This document shows positions 1 to 7,006 of a DNA stretch of 23,639 bases, in pieces (the stretch's first letter is position 1; every line of letters starts with the position of its first letter). This stretch comes from G020354945 sp964570585 (lineage in GTDB: Bacteria; Omnitrophota; Gorgyraeia; JABMRG01; JAFGKX01). The position numbers were made by a program, and so were the translations under genes. Location of the stretch: assembly GCA_964570585.1 (NCBI GenBank), contig CAZMYR010000028.1, positions 1 through 23,639 on the forward strand, read 5' to 3'. Below the pieces are notes generated by a model. It saw only the letters and a list, made by a program, of their open reading frames with translations. It was not told where the DNA came from and did no database searches.

Positions 1-54
1 AAGGAAAGTGCAAAAACGAGAGCAGAAACCCTTTCGTTGATAAGAAAATAAATA

Positions 55-83
55 TTTACCCCGTTAGTTTATTGTGATATAAT
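55..83 (+). promoter_or_regulatory. Predicted sigma70-type promoter of the PilZ gene
   Basis: A -35-like TTTACC at 55-60 lies exactly 17 bp before TATAAT at 78-83. The -10 box is preceded by TG plus one base, giving an extended -10. Transcription would start near 90, followed by a strong AAGGAG ribosome site at about 96-101 and the ATG at 107. The -35 matches only four of six consensus bases. Confidence 0.55.
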
Positions 84-106
84 ATTTTGTCTTAAAAGGA
101 GAGCAT

Positions 107-475
107 ATGGATAAAAAACCTACAGAAGACCGCATTTATGAAAGGTTAAATCTGCCCATAAAGGTCAATTACGAAATCTCTACCAGGCCCCAGGACATAA
201 AAAAGACCGTGAGTAAAAATATAAGCGGAGGCGGGATATGCCTTTCATTAACCGAGAAACTCCTGCTGGATACCAGACTTAACATAAATATCATTGTCCC
301 AAAGGCGAAACCGGAAAACTACGATATAAAAGCAAAAGTAGTCTGGACAAGAAGGGTAGAGATATCTGGCGAAGGAACACCTTCTGCTTATTATGACACT
401 GGTATACAATTTCTTGGAACAAATCCTATCGCAATAGGTAACATAGTTGCCTATTTCCACGGCAGAGAATTATAA
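107..475 (+). CDS. PilZ domain protein (c-di-GMP receptor)
   Basis: This 122-residue protein is a single PilZ domain. Both signature motifs for binding the second messenger cyclic di-GMP are visible: RxxxR as R9-IYE-R13, and N-x-S-x-x-G as NISGGG near residue 42. It has no signal peptide or membrane segment, so it should be a cytoplasmic adaptor that changes a partner's activity when c-di-GMP binds. Which partner (motility, polysaccharide export, envelope) cannot be read from the sequence. The start is well set: AAGGAG lies just upstream of ATG 107, behind a predicted promoter. The next gene begins about 90 nt later, across a repeat-like spacer, so co-transcription is possible. The family call is firm and the process it controls is unknown. 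Confidence 0.88.
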   Translation: MDKKPTEDRIYERLNLPIKVNYEISTRPQDIKKTVSKNISGGGICLSLTEKLLLDTRLNINIIVPKAKPENYDIKAKVVWTRRVEISGEGTPSAYYDTGIQFLGTNPIAIGNIVAYFHGREL

Positions 476-481
476 GAGATT

Positions 482-552
482 GCTGAAAAAGTCCAGAATG
501 ATGCAGAGCTCTTTGAGGTCGCTGATGTAATTCCTAGGAGTTTTCAGCGACC
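482..552. repeat. Intergenic inverted repeat with two alternative pairings
   Basis: The gap between the PilZ and DUF212 genes holds nested inverted repeats. GCTGAAAA at 482-489 pairs with TTTTCAGC at 541-548, and GGTCGCTGA at 517-525 pairs with TCAGCGACC at 544-552. The two pairings share the right arm and exclude each other. There is no U-tract, so it does not look like an intrinsic terminator. It is probably a small dispersed palindromic element. Confidence 0.6.
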
Positions 553-568
553 GCATAAAAGGTGAGTG

Positions 569-1021
569 ATGAATTTCTTTATTGCATTAAGCAAAAACAA
601 AATATTCATAATAACAATTTTAACCTGGGCCATTGCACAACTTATAAAAGTAATAATCGGGATAATTAAAGAGAAGAGATTTAATTTTAAATGGTTTGTT
701 GGAACCGGTGGCATGCCAAGTTCTCATTGCGCCGGAGTAACTGCATTGGCAACTTCCGTAGGAATGCGTTTCGGTTATGACACAGGCATATTTGCCGTTT
801 CGCTTATACTTGGAATAATTACAATATTTGATGCCCGGGGAGTACGCCGCTCTACCGGTAGACAAGCGGAGATATTAAATAAGATGTTTGAAGATTTATA
901 TTTTAAAAAACCTATTAAGGAAGACCGCCTTATAGAACTCATCGGCCATACCCCCATACAGGTTTTTGCCGGCGTAGCATTGGGAATTGTATGCGCATAT
1001 GTTTTGTATAATATATTATAA
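569..1021 (+). CDS. DUF212 / divergent PAP2-family membrane protein
   Basis: This is a 150-residue integral membrane protein of the DUF212 group, called divergent PAP2 or acid phosphatase/vanadium haloperoxidase-related (Bacillus YuiD is a relative). It has a hydrophobic N-terminal segment, the hallmark GGMPSSHCAGVTALA near residues 48-62, a second hydrophobic segment, then FDARGVRRSTGRQAEILN, which is strongly conserved in the family, and a C-terminal membrane helix. The SSH motif recalls the phosphatase active site of PAP2 enzymes, but the full three-motif site is not present, and no reaction is established for the family. ATG 569 is preferred over GTG 566 because AAAAGGTG sits at good spacing before it. 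The length is typical for the family. Confidence 0.88.
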   Translation: MNFFIALSKNKIFIITILTWAIAQLIKVIIGIIKEKRFNFKWFVGTGGMPSSHCAGVTALATSVGMRFGYDTGIFAVSLILGIITIFDARGVRRSTGRQAEILNKMFEDLYFKKPIKEDRLIELIGHTPIQVFAGVALGIVCAYVLYNIL

Positions 1022-1062
1022 GGATATGATGAAGCCTTTTAGGTAATCCATGATTAAATAAA

Positions 1063-1893
1063 ATGAAAAAACTCTTTATCAAAATAGCCATTTATGCCAT
1101 TGTTGTTGCTGTTTTTGTTACAGCGGCTTTCTCTTTGTTTAAGTACGTAGGCAACAAAGCGAAATCTTCTGCATCTACCGGAGTTTTTCCATCGGAGGCG
1201 GCAGCGCTCTTTAAAGAAGCTGAATTATTAGAGAAACAGGGCGAACTTATTGTAGCAAAGCAGACCTATCAGAAACTCTTCTCCAATTACCCAACCGCAG
1301 AAAACCTTCAAAAAATACAGCATAAGATTTTATCTTTAAATATAAAAATACTATTTTCTCCGACGGTTACCTCCAATAGTAAACTATATGAAGTAGTCCC
1401 TGGAGACTCTTTGGAGAAAATAGCCAAAAAATTTAATACCACAATAGAGCTTATTAAAAAGGCCAACAACTTAAGCGGAAATTTAATTAAGCCGAGCATG
1501 AAATTAAAAGTTCAAAAGAAGAGCTTTTCTATAGTCGTAGACAAGTCCCAGAATACCCTTACTTTATTTTCTAGCGGGGAGATAATTAAAGTATACACAG
1601 TCTCTACAGGTAAAAGTAATTCTACCCCTGTTGGAACATTCAAAATAGTAAACAAGCTTGTAAACCCTCCGTGGTACAGTGCTAAAGGAGTCATACCCCC
1701 CGACAGTCCGGAGAATGTATTGGGTACACGATGGTTAGGTATTGACAAAGCCGGATACGGGATTCATGGCACAGACAACCCCGATACAATCGGTTATCAA
1801 AGCACCGAGGGTTGTATAAGGATGTACAACGCTGACGCAGAAGAACTTTATGCAATAGTACCCAGCGGCACTAAAGTAGCAATCATCGACTAA
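1063..1893 (+). CDS. LysM and L,D-transpeptidase (YkuD) domain protein
   Basis: This 276-residue protein probably crosslinks peptidoglycan through 3-3 bonds, or attaches proteins to it, in the periplasm. Residues about 7-28 form an uncleaved-looking N-terminal membrane anchor. Residues about 40-85 look like a TPR-type helical stretch. A LysM peptidoglycan-binding domain covers about 106-150 (YEVVPGDSLEKIAKKFNTT). The YkuD catalytic domain covers about 153-275, with His235 in HGTDN and the nucleophile Cys251 in STEGCIRM, so the active site is intact. No clear ribosome site precedes ATG 1063. The stop codon overlaps a heptamer repeat that fills the gap to accA. Confidence 0.92.
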   Translation: MKKLFIKIAIYAIVVAVFVTAAFSLFKYVGNKAKSSASTGVFPSEAAALFKEAELLEKQGELIVAKQTYQKLFSNYPTAENLQKIQHKILSLNIKILFSPTVTSNSKLYEVVPGDSLEKIAKKFNTTIELIKKANNLSGNLIKPSMKLKVQKKSFSIVVDKSQNTLTLFSSGEIIKVYTVSTGKSNSTPVGTFKIVNKLVNPPWYSAKGVIPPDSPENVLGTRWLGIDKAGYGIHGTDNPDTIGYQSTEGCIRMYNADAEELYAIVPSGTKVAIID

Positions 1894-1933
1894 CTCATAA
1901 CTCATAACTCATAACTCATAACCCATAACTTAT
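1892..1933. repeat. Tandem heptamer repeat, six units of AACTCAT type
   Basis: Four perfect AACTCAT units are followed by AACCCAT and AACTTAT. The array starts inside the TAA stop of the L,D-transpeptidase gene and ends 8 nt before the accA ATG. It leaves no recognisable ribosome site for accA. Related seven-base arrays occur inside leuS at 19688 and 20532. Confidence 0.9.
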
Positions 1934-1941
1934 AACAAACA

Positions 1942-2904
1942 ATGAACGGCAGTGGTTTAGATTTTGAAAAACCTATTTTGGAACTTGAAAGAAAAATAGA
2001 AGAGTTAAAAAAATTTACTACTTCCGAAAAGATAAATCTGCAGTCTGAAATAAAAAAACTTGAAGACAAACTGGAAAAGGTAAAACGCGAAGTTTTTAGT
2101 AACCTTACCCCCTGGCAGAGAGTGCAGATATCCCGCCATCCCAAAAGGCCATATACATTAGATTACGTCCGGACAATTATGTCAGATTTTATAGAATTGC
2201 ACGGAGATAGGAGTTTTTCTGATGATAGGGCCATTGTCTGTGGTTTGGCCAAACTGAATAATTTTAAGATTATGATTATCGGTCATCAAAAAGGACGGGA
2301 CATTAAGGAAAATTTAAAGCGTAATTTCGGAAGTGCCCATCCGGAAGGTTACCGGAAGGCCATAAGAGTTATGAAACTCGCTGAAAAGTTCGATGTGCCT
2401 ATTTTTTGTTTTATAGATACGCCCGGAGCTTATCCCGGAATTGGCGCAGAAGAAAGGGGTCAGGCGGAGGCCATTGCATATAATTTACACGAAATGGCCC
2501 AGATGGCTGTGCCTATTATAATAATTGTGATAGGAGAAGGCGGCAGCGGCGGGGCCTTAGGTATAGGCGTAGGCGATAGAATATGCGTTATGGAAAATGC
2601 CTATTATTCAGTCATTTCTCCGGAAGGATGCGCTGCTATATTATGGAGAGATAGAACCCAAGCCCCTGAAGCAGCAAAGGTTCTAAAAATAACTGCTGAT
2701 GAACTTCTTGAGCTGGGAATAATTGACGAAGTTATAAAAGAACCATTAGGGGGCGCACATAGAAATCCTGAACAGGCAATGAAGGATGTAAAGGCCTCGA
2801 TGATAAAAAATCTTAAGGAGGTTTCGGCCCTGGATAAGGATGAGATAGTTAAAGCGCGCTATGAAAAATTTAGAAAGATAGGCATTTTTAATGAGCCCTG
2901 TTAG
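1942..2904 (+). CDS. accA: Acetyl-CoA carboxylase carboxyltransferase subunit alpha
   Basis: AccA pairs with AccD to form the carboxyltransferase that moves CO2 from carboxybiotin to acetyl-CoA, giving malonyl-CoA for fatty-acid synthesis in the cytoplasm. The 320 residues match the usual length (about 319 in E. coli). The N-terminal helical region (LDFEKPILELERKIEELKKF) is followed by the crotonase-fold core with family blocks HPKRPYTLDYV, HGDRSFSDD, GHQKGRDIKENLKRNFG, FIDTPGAYPG, GEGGSGGALGIGVGDR and SPEGCAAILWRD. It lacks a visible ribosome site because a heptamer repeat fills the leader. The stop lies 14 nt inside the next gene's longest reading, so accA heads a run of genes for an RsbW-like kinase, a STAS protein and an Mla-type transporter. 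accD, accB and accC are not in the window. Confidence 0.97.
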   Translation: MNGSGLDFEKPILELERKIEELKKFTTSEKINLQSEIKKLEDKLEKVKREVFSNLTPWQRVQISRHPKRPYTLDYVRTIMSDFIELHGDRSFSDDRAIVCGLAKLNNFKIMIIGHQKGRDIKENLKRNFGSAHPEGYRKAIRVMKLAEKFDVPIFCFIDTPGAYPGIGAEERGQAEAIAYNLHEMAQMAVPIIIIVIGEGGSGGALGIGVGDRICVMENAYYSVISPEGCAAILWRDRTQAPEAAKVLKITADELLELGIIDEVIKEPLGGAHRNPEQAMKDVKASMIKNLKEVSALDKDEIVKARYEKFRKIGIFNEPC

Positions 2905-3358
2905 AAATTTTATAAACCTCGCTAGAAACAATATTTCTAACGGGGTGAATAGATCTTCTACTATTCAGATGCCCAGTCATTTAAGCGAAGTTAACAAGCT
3001 CGTTCAGAATATATTGAAATTACTCCACTCTTCAGGAATTAATAAATCTACATCTTTTGATATAAGGTTATGTTTAGAAGAGGCCCTGATAAATGCAGTA
3101 AAACACGGTAATAAAAATAATGGAAATCTGCTTGTAAAAATAGACTATTCTATATCAGATGAAATGTTTAAAGTATCTATAGAAGACAAAGGCAGCGGCT
3201 TTGACTATAAGTATTTACCCGACCCTACTGTTAGGAAGAATTTATTAAAGACAAAAGGGCGAGGTATATACCTGATGAAGCATCTTATGGACGAAGTATT
3301 TTTTAACAAGGACGGAAATAGAATTACGATGATAAAATATCTTAAGGAGGAAAGATGA
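2891..3358 (+). CDS. RsbW-like serine kinase / anti-sigma-type ATPase (HATPase_c_2)
   Basis: This protein of up to 155 residues has the GHKL ATPase fold of RsbW/SpoIIAB serine kinases, which phosphorylate STAS-domain partners. The N-box is LCLEEALINAVKHGN at about 57-71, the G1 box is DKGSGFD at about 99-105 and the G2 box is KGRGIYLMKHLMDEV at about 120-134. The gene overlaps accA by 14 nt and shares ATGA with the STAS gene downstream, so kinase and likely substrate are translationally coupled. The first 20 or so residues are encoded by a palindromic repeat, and the domain really begins near MPSHLSEV, so ATG 2969 or GTG 2945 are alternative starts. No sigma factor is nearby. The target could instead be the STAS protein feeding the Mla transporter. 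Confidence 0.88.
   Translation: MSPVRNFINLARNNISNGVNRSSTIQMPSHLSEVNKLVQNILKLLHSSGINKSTSFDIRLCLEEALINAVKHGNKNNGNLLVKIDYSISDEMFKVSIEDKGSGFDYKYLPDPTVRKNLLKTKGRGIYLMKHLMDEVFFNKDGNRITMIKYLKEER
2896..2945. repeat. Palindromic repeat of the CCCCGTTAGAAAT family, at a gene junction
   Basis: The arms are CCCTGTTAGAAAT (2896-2908) and ATTTCTAACGGGG (2933-2945), a 13-bp inverted repeat with one mismatch. It spans the accA stop codon and the first codons of the next reading frame. The same arms recur at 18375-18425, and a lone half-site (ACCCCGTTAG) is at 58-67. Confidence 0.8.
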
Positions 3359-3687
3359 AGATAACTAAAACTACCCAGCAAGACGTAGTAATATGTCGGA
3401 TAAATGGAGATATAGATATTAATTCTTCTCCCGATATAAGAAAGACTTTTGCTGAATTGACTGCCTCTTATCAAAAGAAGATAGTCATAAACCTTGCGGA
3501 GGTTTCTTATATCGATAGCTCTGGTTTAGCTACGCTGGTAGAGATGCTTAAAAAGATAAAAAGTTATGGAGGCAGGCTTAGATTGTCCAATTTAGCAGAT
3601 AAGGTAAAGGGCTTATTTGAAATAACCAAGCTTGAAAAAATATTTGAAATATATGATACCGCTGAACAGGCTGTAGCGGGTTTTTAG
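3355..3687 (+). CDS. STAS-domain anti-anti-sigma / MlaB-like protein
   Basis: This 110-residue protein is a single STAS domain. It carries the phospho-acceptor motif YIDSSGLATLV, in which Ser55, directly after Asp54, is the residue phosphorylated in SpoIIAA/RsbV-type proteins. A strong AAGGAGG precedes ATG 3355, which overlaps the stop of the RsbW-like kinase gene. The next gene, mlaE, starts 9 nt after its stop. Two readings are possible. It may be an RsbV-type antagonist in a partner switch, or the counterpart of E. coli MlaB, the STAS subunit that binds the Mla ATPase. The coupling to a kinase on one side and to the permease and ATPase on the other suggests it may be both. Confidence 0.9.
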   Translation: MKITKTTQQDVVICRINGDIDINSSPDIRKTFAELTASYQKKIVINLAEVSYIDSSGLATLVEMLKKIKSYGGRLRLSNLADKVKGLFEITKLEKIFEIYDTAEQAVAGF

Positions 3688-3696
3688 GATGAAATT

Positions 3697-4494
3697 ATGA
3701 CAAATCCAGCCGCAATTATAGGGCGTTTTGCCATTGAGATAAAAAGGCACATAGTTGACATTACCATTTTGCTCGCCCAGGTTCTTTACTGGATTATTAT
3801 AGGCCCATTTAAAGGAAAGATTGTATCCAGGAAAAATTTGTTCGAGCAGATGGTATTTGCTGGGGTAAGGAGCATTTCGATAGTCTTTTTTGTCGCTTTG
3901 TTTACCGGGATTGTCCTTGCTATGCAGAGCGCTTATCAGTTGGAGAAACTGGGTGCAACAATGTATGTAGCCAGCTTGGTAGCGGTTTCTGTATCCAGAG
4001 AATTAGGTCCGGTATTAACTGCCTTAGTAGTTGCAGGTAGAGTAGGGGCAGCCATCACAGCTGAATTGGGTAGCATGAAGGTCACAGAGCAGATAGAAGC
4101 ACTTCAGGCTACAGCCCTTAATCCAGTAAGATATCTGGTTGTTCCTCGCATCATAGCCCTTTTGATTATGCTGCCATGCCTTACCATTTTTGCTGACCTG
4201 GCAGGAATGTTTGGTGGATGGCTAATAGGTGTGTTTAATTTAGGATTAAGTAGCGGCTTATATATTGATAAGACTATAGAATTTCTGGAACTCAAGGATA
4301 TCTATACCGGTCTTTTTAAATCATTTGTCTTCGCCGGAATAATTTCTACAATCGGTTGTTACATGGGATTAAGCACAAAAGGCGGCGCTGAGGGAGTGGG
4401 CAATTCTACCACTGTGAGTGTGGTTACCAGCTTTATCCTTATTATATTAGCAGATTGTGTCCTGACCGGGGTATTCTATTTTTCTAATATGTGA
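3697..4494 (+). CDS. mlaE: MlaE-family ABC transporter permease
   Basis: This is the inner-membrane permease of an MCE-type lipid transporter, which moves phospholipids between inner and outer membranes. The 265 residues fit the family (about 260). About five hydrophobic segments are seen. The family hallmark SRELGPVLTALVVAGRVGAAITAELGSM near residue 103 is followed by KVTEQIEALQA, the EQI coupling element that contacts the ATPase. AGGATG at the STAS stop serves as ribosome site for ATG 3697. The partner ATPase and MCE protein follow directly. The direction of transport cannot be told from sequence, and MlaA and MlaC homologues are not in the window. Confidence 0.95.
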   Translation: MTNPAAIIGRFAIEIKRHIVDITILLAQVLYWIIIGPFKGKIVSRKNLFEQMVFAGVRSISIVFFVALFTGIVLAMQSAYQLEKLGATMYVASLVAVSVSRELGPVLTALVVAGRVGAAITAELGSMKVTEQIEALQATALNPVRYLVVPRIIALLIMLPCLTIFADLAGMFGGWLIGVFNLGLSSGLYIDKTIEFLELKDIYTGLFKSFVFAGIISTIGCYMGLSTKGGAEGVGNSTTVSVVTSFILIILADCVLTGVFYFSNM

Positions 4495-4512
4495 CGATGC
4501 TGTATAGCATCG
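4495..4512. repeat. Short palindrome between mlaE and mlaF
   Basis: CGATGC at 4495-4500 pairs with GCATCG at 4507-4512, right after the mlaE stop. The complement strand reads CGTCATTGCGATGC, which shares its start with the CGTCATTGCGAGCGAAG repeat found inside the GH57 gene at 16069. It replaces the expected ribosome site of mlaF. Confidence 0.6.
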
Positions 4513-4522
4513 CAATGACGAA

Positions 4523-5323
4523 ATGCAAGAAAAAGAAGCAGTAATAGAGATTAAGGATTTGGTCAAAAGTTTCGACGGAAGGCGTGTGTTAAATAAGGTT
4601 AATCTCAAGGTCTATAAAGGCGAGACCATGGTAATTATGGGAGGTTCAGGCTGTGGCAAATCCACACTTCTCCGTCATATAATAGGCTCCTATACCCCTG
4701 ACTCTGGCAAGATTTTCATAAAAGGCAAAGATATAACTCAGCTTCCTGAAAGCGAATTTGATAAGATAAGAAAAAGATTTGGTATGGTCTTTCAAAATGC
4801 GGCCCTTTTTGACTCAATGAGCGTAGAAGATAATATAGCCCTGCCTTTAAGAGAACATACCAAACTTGATGAGAATATTATGAAGATTATGATAAAGATA
4901 AAATTGGAATTAGTGGGCCTAAGAGGTTTTGAGAAGCTTATGCCTTCTCAACTTTCTGGAGGGATGAGAAAGCGAGTGGGGTTGGCGCGGGCAATAGCCA
5001 TGGACCCCGAAATAGTATTTTATGATGAACCAACCGCAGGATTAGACCCTATTGTTGCGGGGGTTGTTGGTAAACTCATCATTGATTTAAGTAAGAAGTT
5101 GCAGATTACTTCGGTGGTAGTTACCCATGATATGCAAAGCGTTTTTAGCATTGCCGATAGAATAGCAATGCTTTATGAAGGAGAGGTAATAGCAGAAGGC
5201 ACACCCGATGAAATAAGAAATTCAACAGATGCCAGACTGCAGCAGTTTATAAAAGGAAGCCCTGAAGGCCCAATAAGGTTTTTTCAAAAAGGGGACGATT
5301 ATTTAAAACAGTTAACGGAGTAA
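4523..5323 (+). CDS. mlaF: MlaF-like ABC transporter ATP-binding protein
   Basis: This 266-residue ATPase would power the MlaE permease. All ABC motifs are present in order: Walker A GGSGCGKST (about 40-48), Q-loop VFQNAALFDSMSV (about 90), signature LSGGM from residue 144, Walker B IVFYDEP with Asp168 and catalytic Glu169, D-loop AGLDP and the switch His in VVVTHDM. The pattern FDSMSVxxNIALPLREH after the Q-loop is typical of the Mla/Ttg2A group. The C-terminal tail (IKGSPEGPIRFF) also matches the group. Its ATG follows a short palindrome and no clear ribosome site is visible. In E. coli a STAS protein docks on this subunit, and a STAS gene lies just upstream of mlaE. Confidence 0.95.
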   Translation: MQEKEAVIEIKDLVKSFDGRRVLNKVNLKVYKGETMVIMGGSGCGKSTLLRHIIGSYTPDSGKIFIKGKDITQLPESEFDKIRKRFGMVFQNAALFDSMSVEDNIALPLREHTKLDENIMKIMIKIKLELVGLRGFEKLMPSQLSGGMRKRVGLARAIAMDPEIVFYDEPTAGLDPIVAGVVGKLIIDLSKKLQITSVVVTHDMQSVFSIADRIAMLYEGEVIAEGTPDEIRNSTDARLQQFIKGSPEGPIRFFQKGDDYLKQLTE

Positions 5324-5331
5324 GGAAAGCC

Positions 5332-5393
5332 CCTCCAACGCTCCTATTCGTTGCGTTGTTCGGGACAAAATTTGCTTCGCAAATTTTGGAGGA
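5332..5393. repeat. Hairpin repeat upstream of mlaD (GTTCGGGACAAAATTT family, copy 1)
   Basis: The element fills the mlaF-mlaD gap. CAAAATTTGC (5366-5375) and GCAAATTTTG (5379-5388) form a perfect 10-bp stem with a TTC loop, flanked by CCTCCAA and TTGGAGG outer arms. The segment 5342-5389 is about 81% identical to 10445-10492. The mlaD ribosome site GGAGGAG overlaps the outer right arm. Confidence 0.85.
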
Positions 5394-5397
5394 GAAA

Positions 5398-6072
5398 ATG
5401 GCAAAAGGAATAGCTAATGAGGTAAAGACAGGCCTTTTAATCCTGCTGTGTTTGATTATATTAGCAGGTTTTAGTCTTGCAATAACTAATTTTATGGGCA
5501 TAGAAAAGACATATGAATTAAAGGCAATGTTTAATTGGGTAAGCGGCCTTGAAGAACATGCACCGGTAAGATTACGCGGCGTTGAAGTGGGCGAGGTAAA
5601 AGATGTAGAGATTTTATATAGAGATGATGAGACCAAGATTTTGCTGACTCTGATTTTAAAGGACAAAGCCAAAGTAAGGGAAGGAACAAAGGCATACGTT
5701 AGTATGCTGGGAATGATGGGTGAGAAATATGTCGAGCTAACCGATGGACCTCCGGGAGCACCATTTTTAAAACCAGGTTCTGTCATAACCGGAGAAGACC
5801 CAGCTATGATGGAAGAACTTATTGATATAGGGAGAAAGGTAGCTGAAGAAGCTGAGACTACAATAGCTGCGATACGTACTCTTACAAAACATTTAGACGG
5901 GCTCGTGGTAGAAAACAGAGAAGACATAGATTTTATGATAGGTAAACTTAAAACTACTGCCGTTAATTTCGAAGAATTTTCAGATGATATAAAACGCCAC
6001 CCCTGGAAACTTCTTATTAAGACAAAGGAAAAGAAGAAGCCAAAGGAAAAAAATGGAAGATCGAAGAGATAG
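5398..6072 (+). CDS. mlaD: MlaD-family MCE-domain lipid-transport protein
   Basis: This is the periplasmic substrate-binding component of the MCE transporter. ATG 5398 follows a strong GGAGGAG. An upstream TTG in frame would only add residues encoded by a repeat, so it was rejected. The 224-residue product has an N-terminal membrane anchor (about 10-32, GLLILLCLIILAGFSLAI). One MCE domain follows at about 38-125, with VRLRGVEVGEVKDVEI and MLGMMGEKYVELTDG. Then comes a helical segment (about 130-205) and a very basic tail ending KKKPKEKNGRSKR. Having one MCE domain makes it MlaD-like, not a multi-MCE PqiB/YebT type. It closes the accA-kinase-STAS-mlaE-mlaF-mlaD run. Confidence 0.94.
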   Translation: MAKGIANEVKTGLLILLCLIILAGFSLAITNFMGIEKTYELKAMFNWVSGLEEHAPVRLRGVEVGEVKDVEILYRDDETKILLTLILKDKAKVREGTKAYVSMLGMMGEKYVELTDGPPGAPFLKPGSVITGEDPAMMEELIDIGRKVAEEAETTIAAIRTLTKHLDGLVVENREDIDFMIGKLKTTAVNFEEFSDDIKRHPWKLLIKTKEKKKPKEKNGRSKR

Positions 6073-6084
6073 TTTATATTGTAT

Positions 6085-6113
6085 TTGACGCACTTATTTT
6101 AGTGGTATATTAT
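6085..6113 (+). promoter_or_regulatory. Predicted sigma70-type promoter of the FecR-domain gene
   Basis: TTGACG at 6085-6090 and TATTAT at 6108-6113 are separated by exactly 17 bp, each one base from consensus. The start site would be near 6120, leaving a leader of about 44 nt with AGGAG before ATG 6164. This separates the FecR, barrel and phosphatase genes from the Mla operon. Confidence 0.65.
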
Positions 6114-6163
6114 AAATACAATAAGGCAGGAAAAAAAACGAAATATATTAAGGAGCGATAAAG

Positions 6164-6973
6164 ATGAAAAAAATATTGATATCGTTATTGTTATGTGCAG
6201 TTATTTTGAATTTATCTATATCTTTAGCCTTTGCAGAGAGGGAAGATGCAAAGATTATATATCTAAAGGGCCAGGTTAAGTTACAAAGCGTGAAAGAAGT
6301 CCGCTGGATTGTAGCTAAAGAGGGAATGGTAATAAAGAAAGGCGATAGAATAAAAACCTTCAAATTTTCATCAGTAGAGATTGCCATTGATAAAGAAGCA
6401 AAGAACGTAATAAGAATAGAGGAAGAGAGTGAATTATTATTGGATAAAATAATAGATAAAAGGGCCCAGCTTTTTAAGGGTAAAGTATTTGCTTTATTAG
6501 GGGCACTTGAGCCTGGTTCTAGCTTTGAGGTTCGCACTCCCACCGCTGTTTGCGGAGTAGCCGGTTCGGGTATTTTTGTAGATACCAACGAAAATAAAAC
6601 AACAGCAGGCTGCCATGAAGATAAAGCATATGCAAAAGGTATAAGAAAAGATGGTTCTCTAACACCAGAAAGGGTGATAAAACATGGTTATAAATGCGTA
6701 ATTGAAAAATTCAAAGCCCCAGGTCCATTAGCTGCATTGACAAGACACGAGCAGAGAGAATGGTCAGGTTTCAGAGAAAGCCTTAGAGAACATCGGGAAT
6801 TGTTAAAGGGGAAGAAGCGCAAAGAACCAAGAAAGATTATAGATAGTTTGAAGGATTTGGAGGATAAGGCCGATTTGCAGCGAGAAGATAGACAAGAAGA
6901 TAGACTCGAGAAAATGGAACAGAAAAAACGGGAAGATGCAGAACCAGAACCCACCACAGGTGGAGGCTATTAA
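6164..6973 (+). CDS. Secreted FecR-domain protein with charged tail
   Basis: This 269-residue protein has a clear signal peptide (about 1-24, ending SLAFA-E) and a FecR domain at about 28-140. The domain shows IIYLKGQVKLQ, GMVIKKGDRIKTFKFSSVEIAI, LFKGKVFALL and FEVRTPTAVCGVAGSG. It is exported and probably stays in the periplasm. The domain is not next to a sigma factor or TonB receptor, so it is not a classical iron anti-sigma factor. Such free-standing FecR domains are common in envelope loci and their role is unknown. Oddities are AGS where many family members have RGT, three cysteines in the mature part, and a lysine/glutamate/arginine-rich coiled-coil-like tail (about 195-262) ending TTGGGY. 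AGGAG precedes the ATG, and it has its own promoter. Confidence 0.85.
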   Translation: MKKILISLLLCAVILNLSISLAFAEREDAKIIYLKGQVKLQSVKEVRWIVAKEGMVIKKGDRIKTFKFSSVEIAIDKEAKNVIRIEEESELLLDKIIDKRAQLFKGKVFALLGALEPGSSFEVRTPTAVCGVAGSGIFVDTNENKTTAGCHEDKAYAKGIRKDGSLTPERVIKHGYKCVIEKFKAPGPLAALTRHEQREWSGFRESLREHRELLKGKKRKEPRKIIDSLKDLEDKADLQREDRQEDRLEKMEQKKREDAEPEPTTGGGY

Positions 6974-7006
6974 TAAAATATAAAATTTTATTATAAGGGG
7001 TATCTC

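Noticed and set aside
1892..1933. CRISPR array
   Set aside because: Units are seven bases with no spacers and no cas genes nearby.
2891..3358. Classical sigma-B-type regulon locus
   Set aside because: The kinase and STAS genes are present but no sigma factor gene lies in the window; the neighbours are lipid synthesis and transport genes.
5247..5927. Long minus-strand open frame (226 codons) opposite mlaF and mlaD
   Set aside because: It is antisense to two well-supported genes, is Ser/Pro/Ile-rich with no recognisable domain, and has no ribosome site; it is a shadow of codon use on the plus strand.
6148..6588. Minus-strand open frame opposite the FecR-domain gene
   Set aside because: The plus-strand gene has a promoter, ribosome site, signal peptide and domain; the antisense frame has none.
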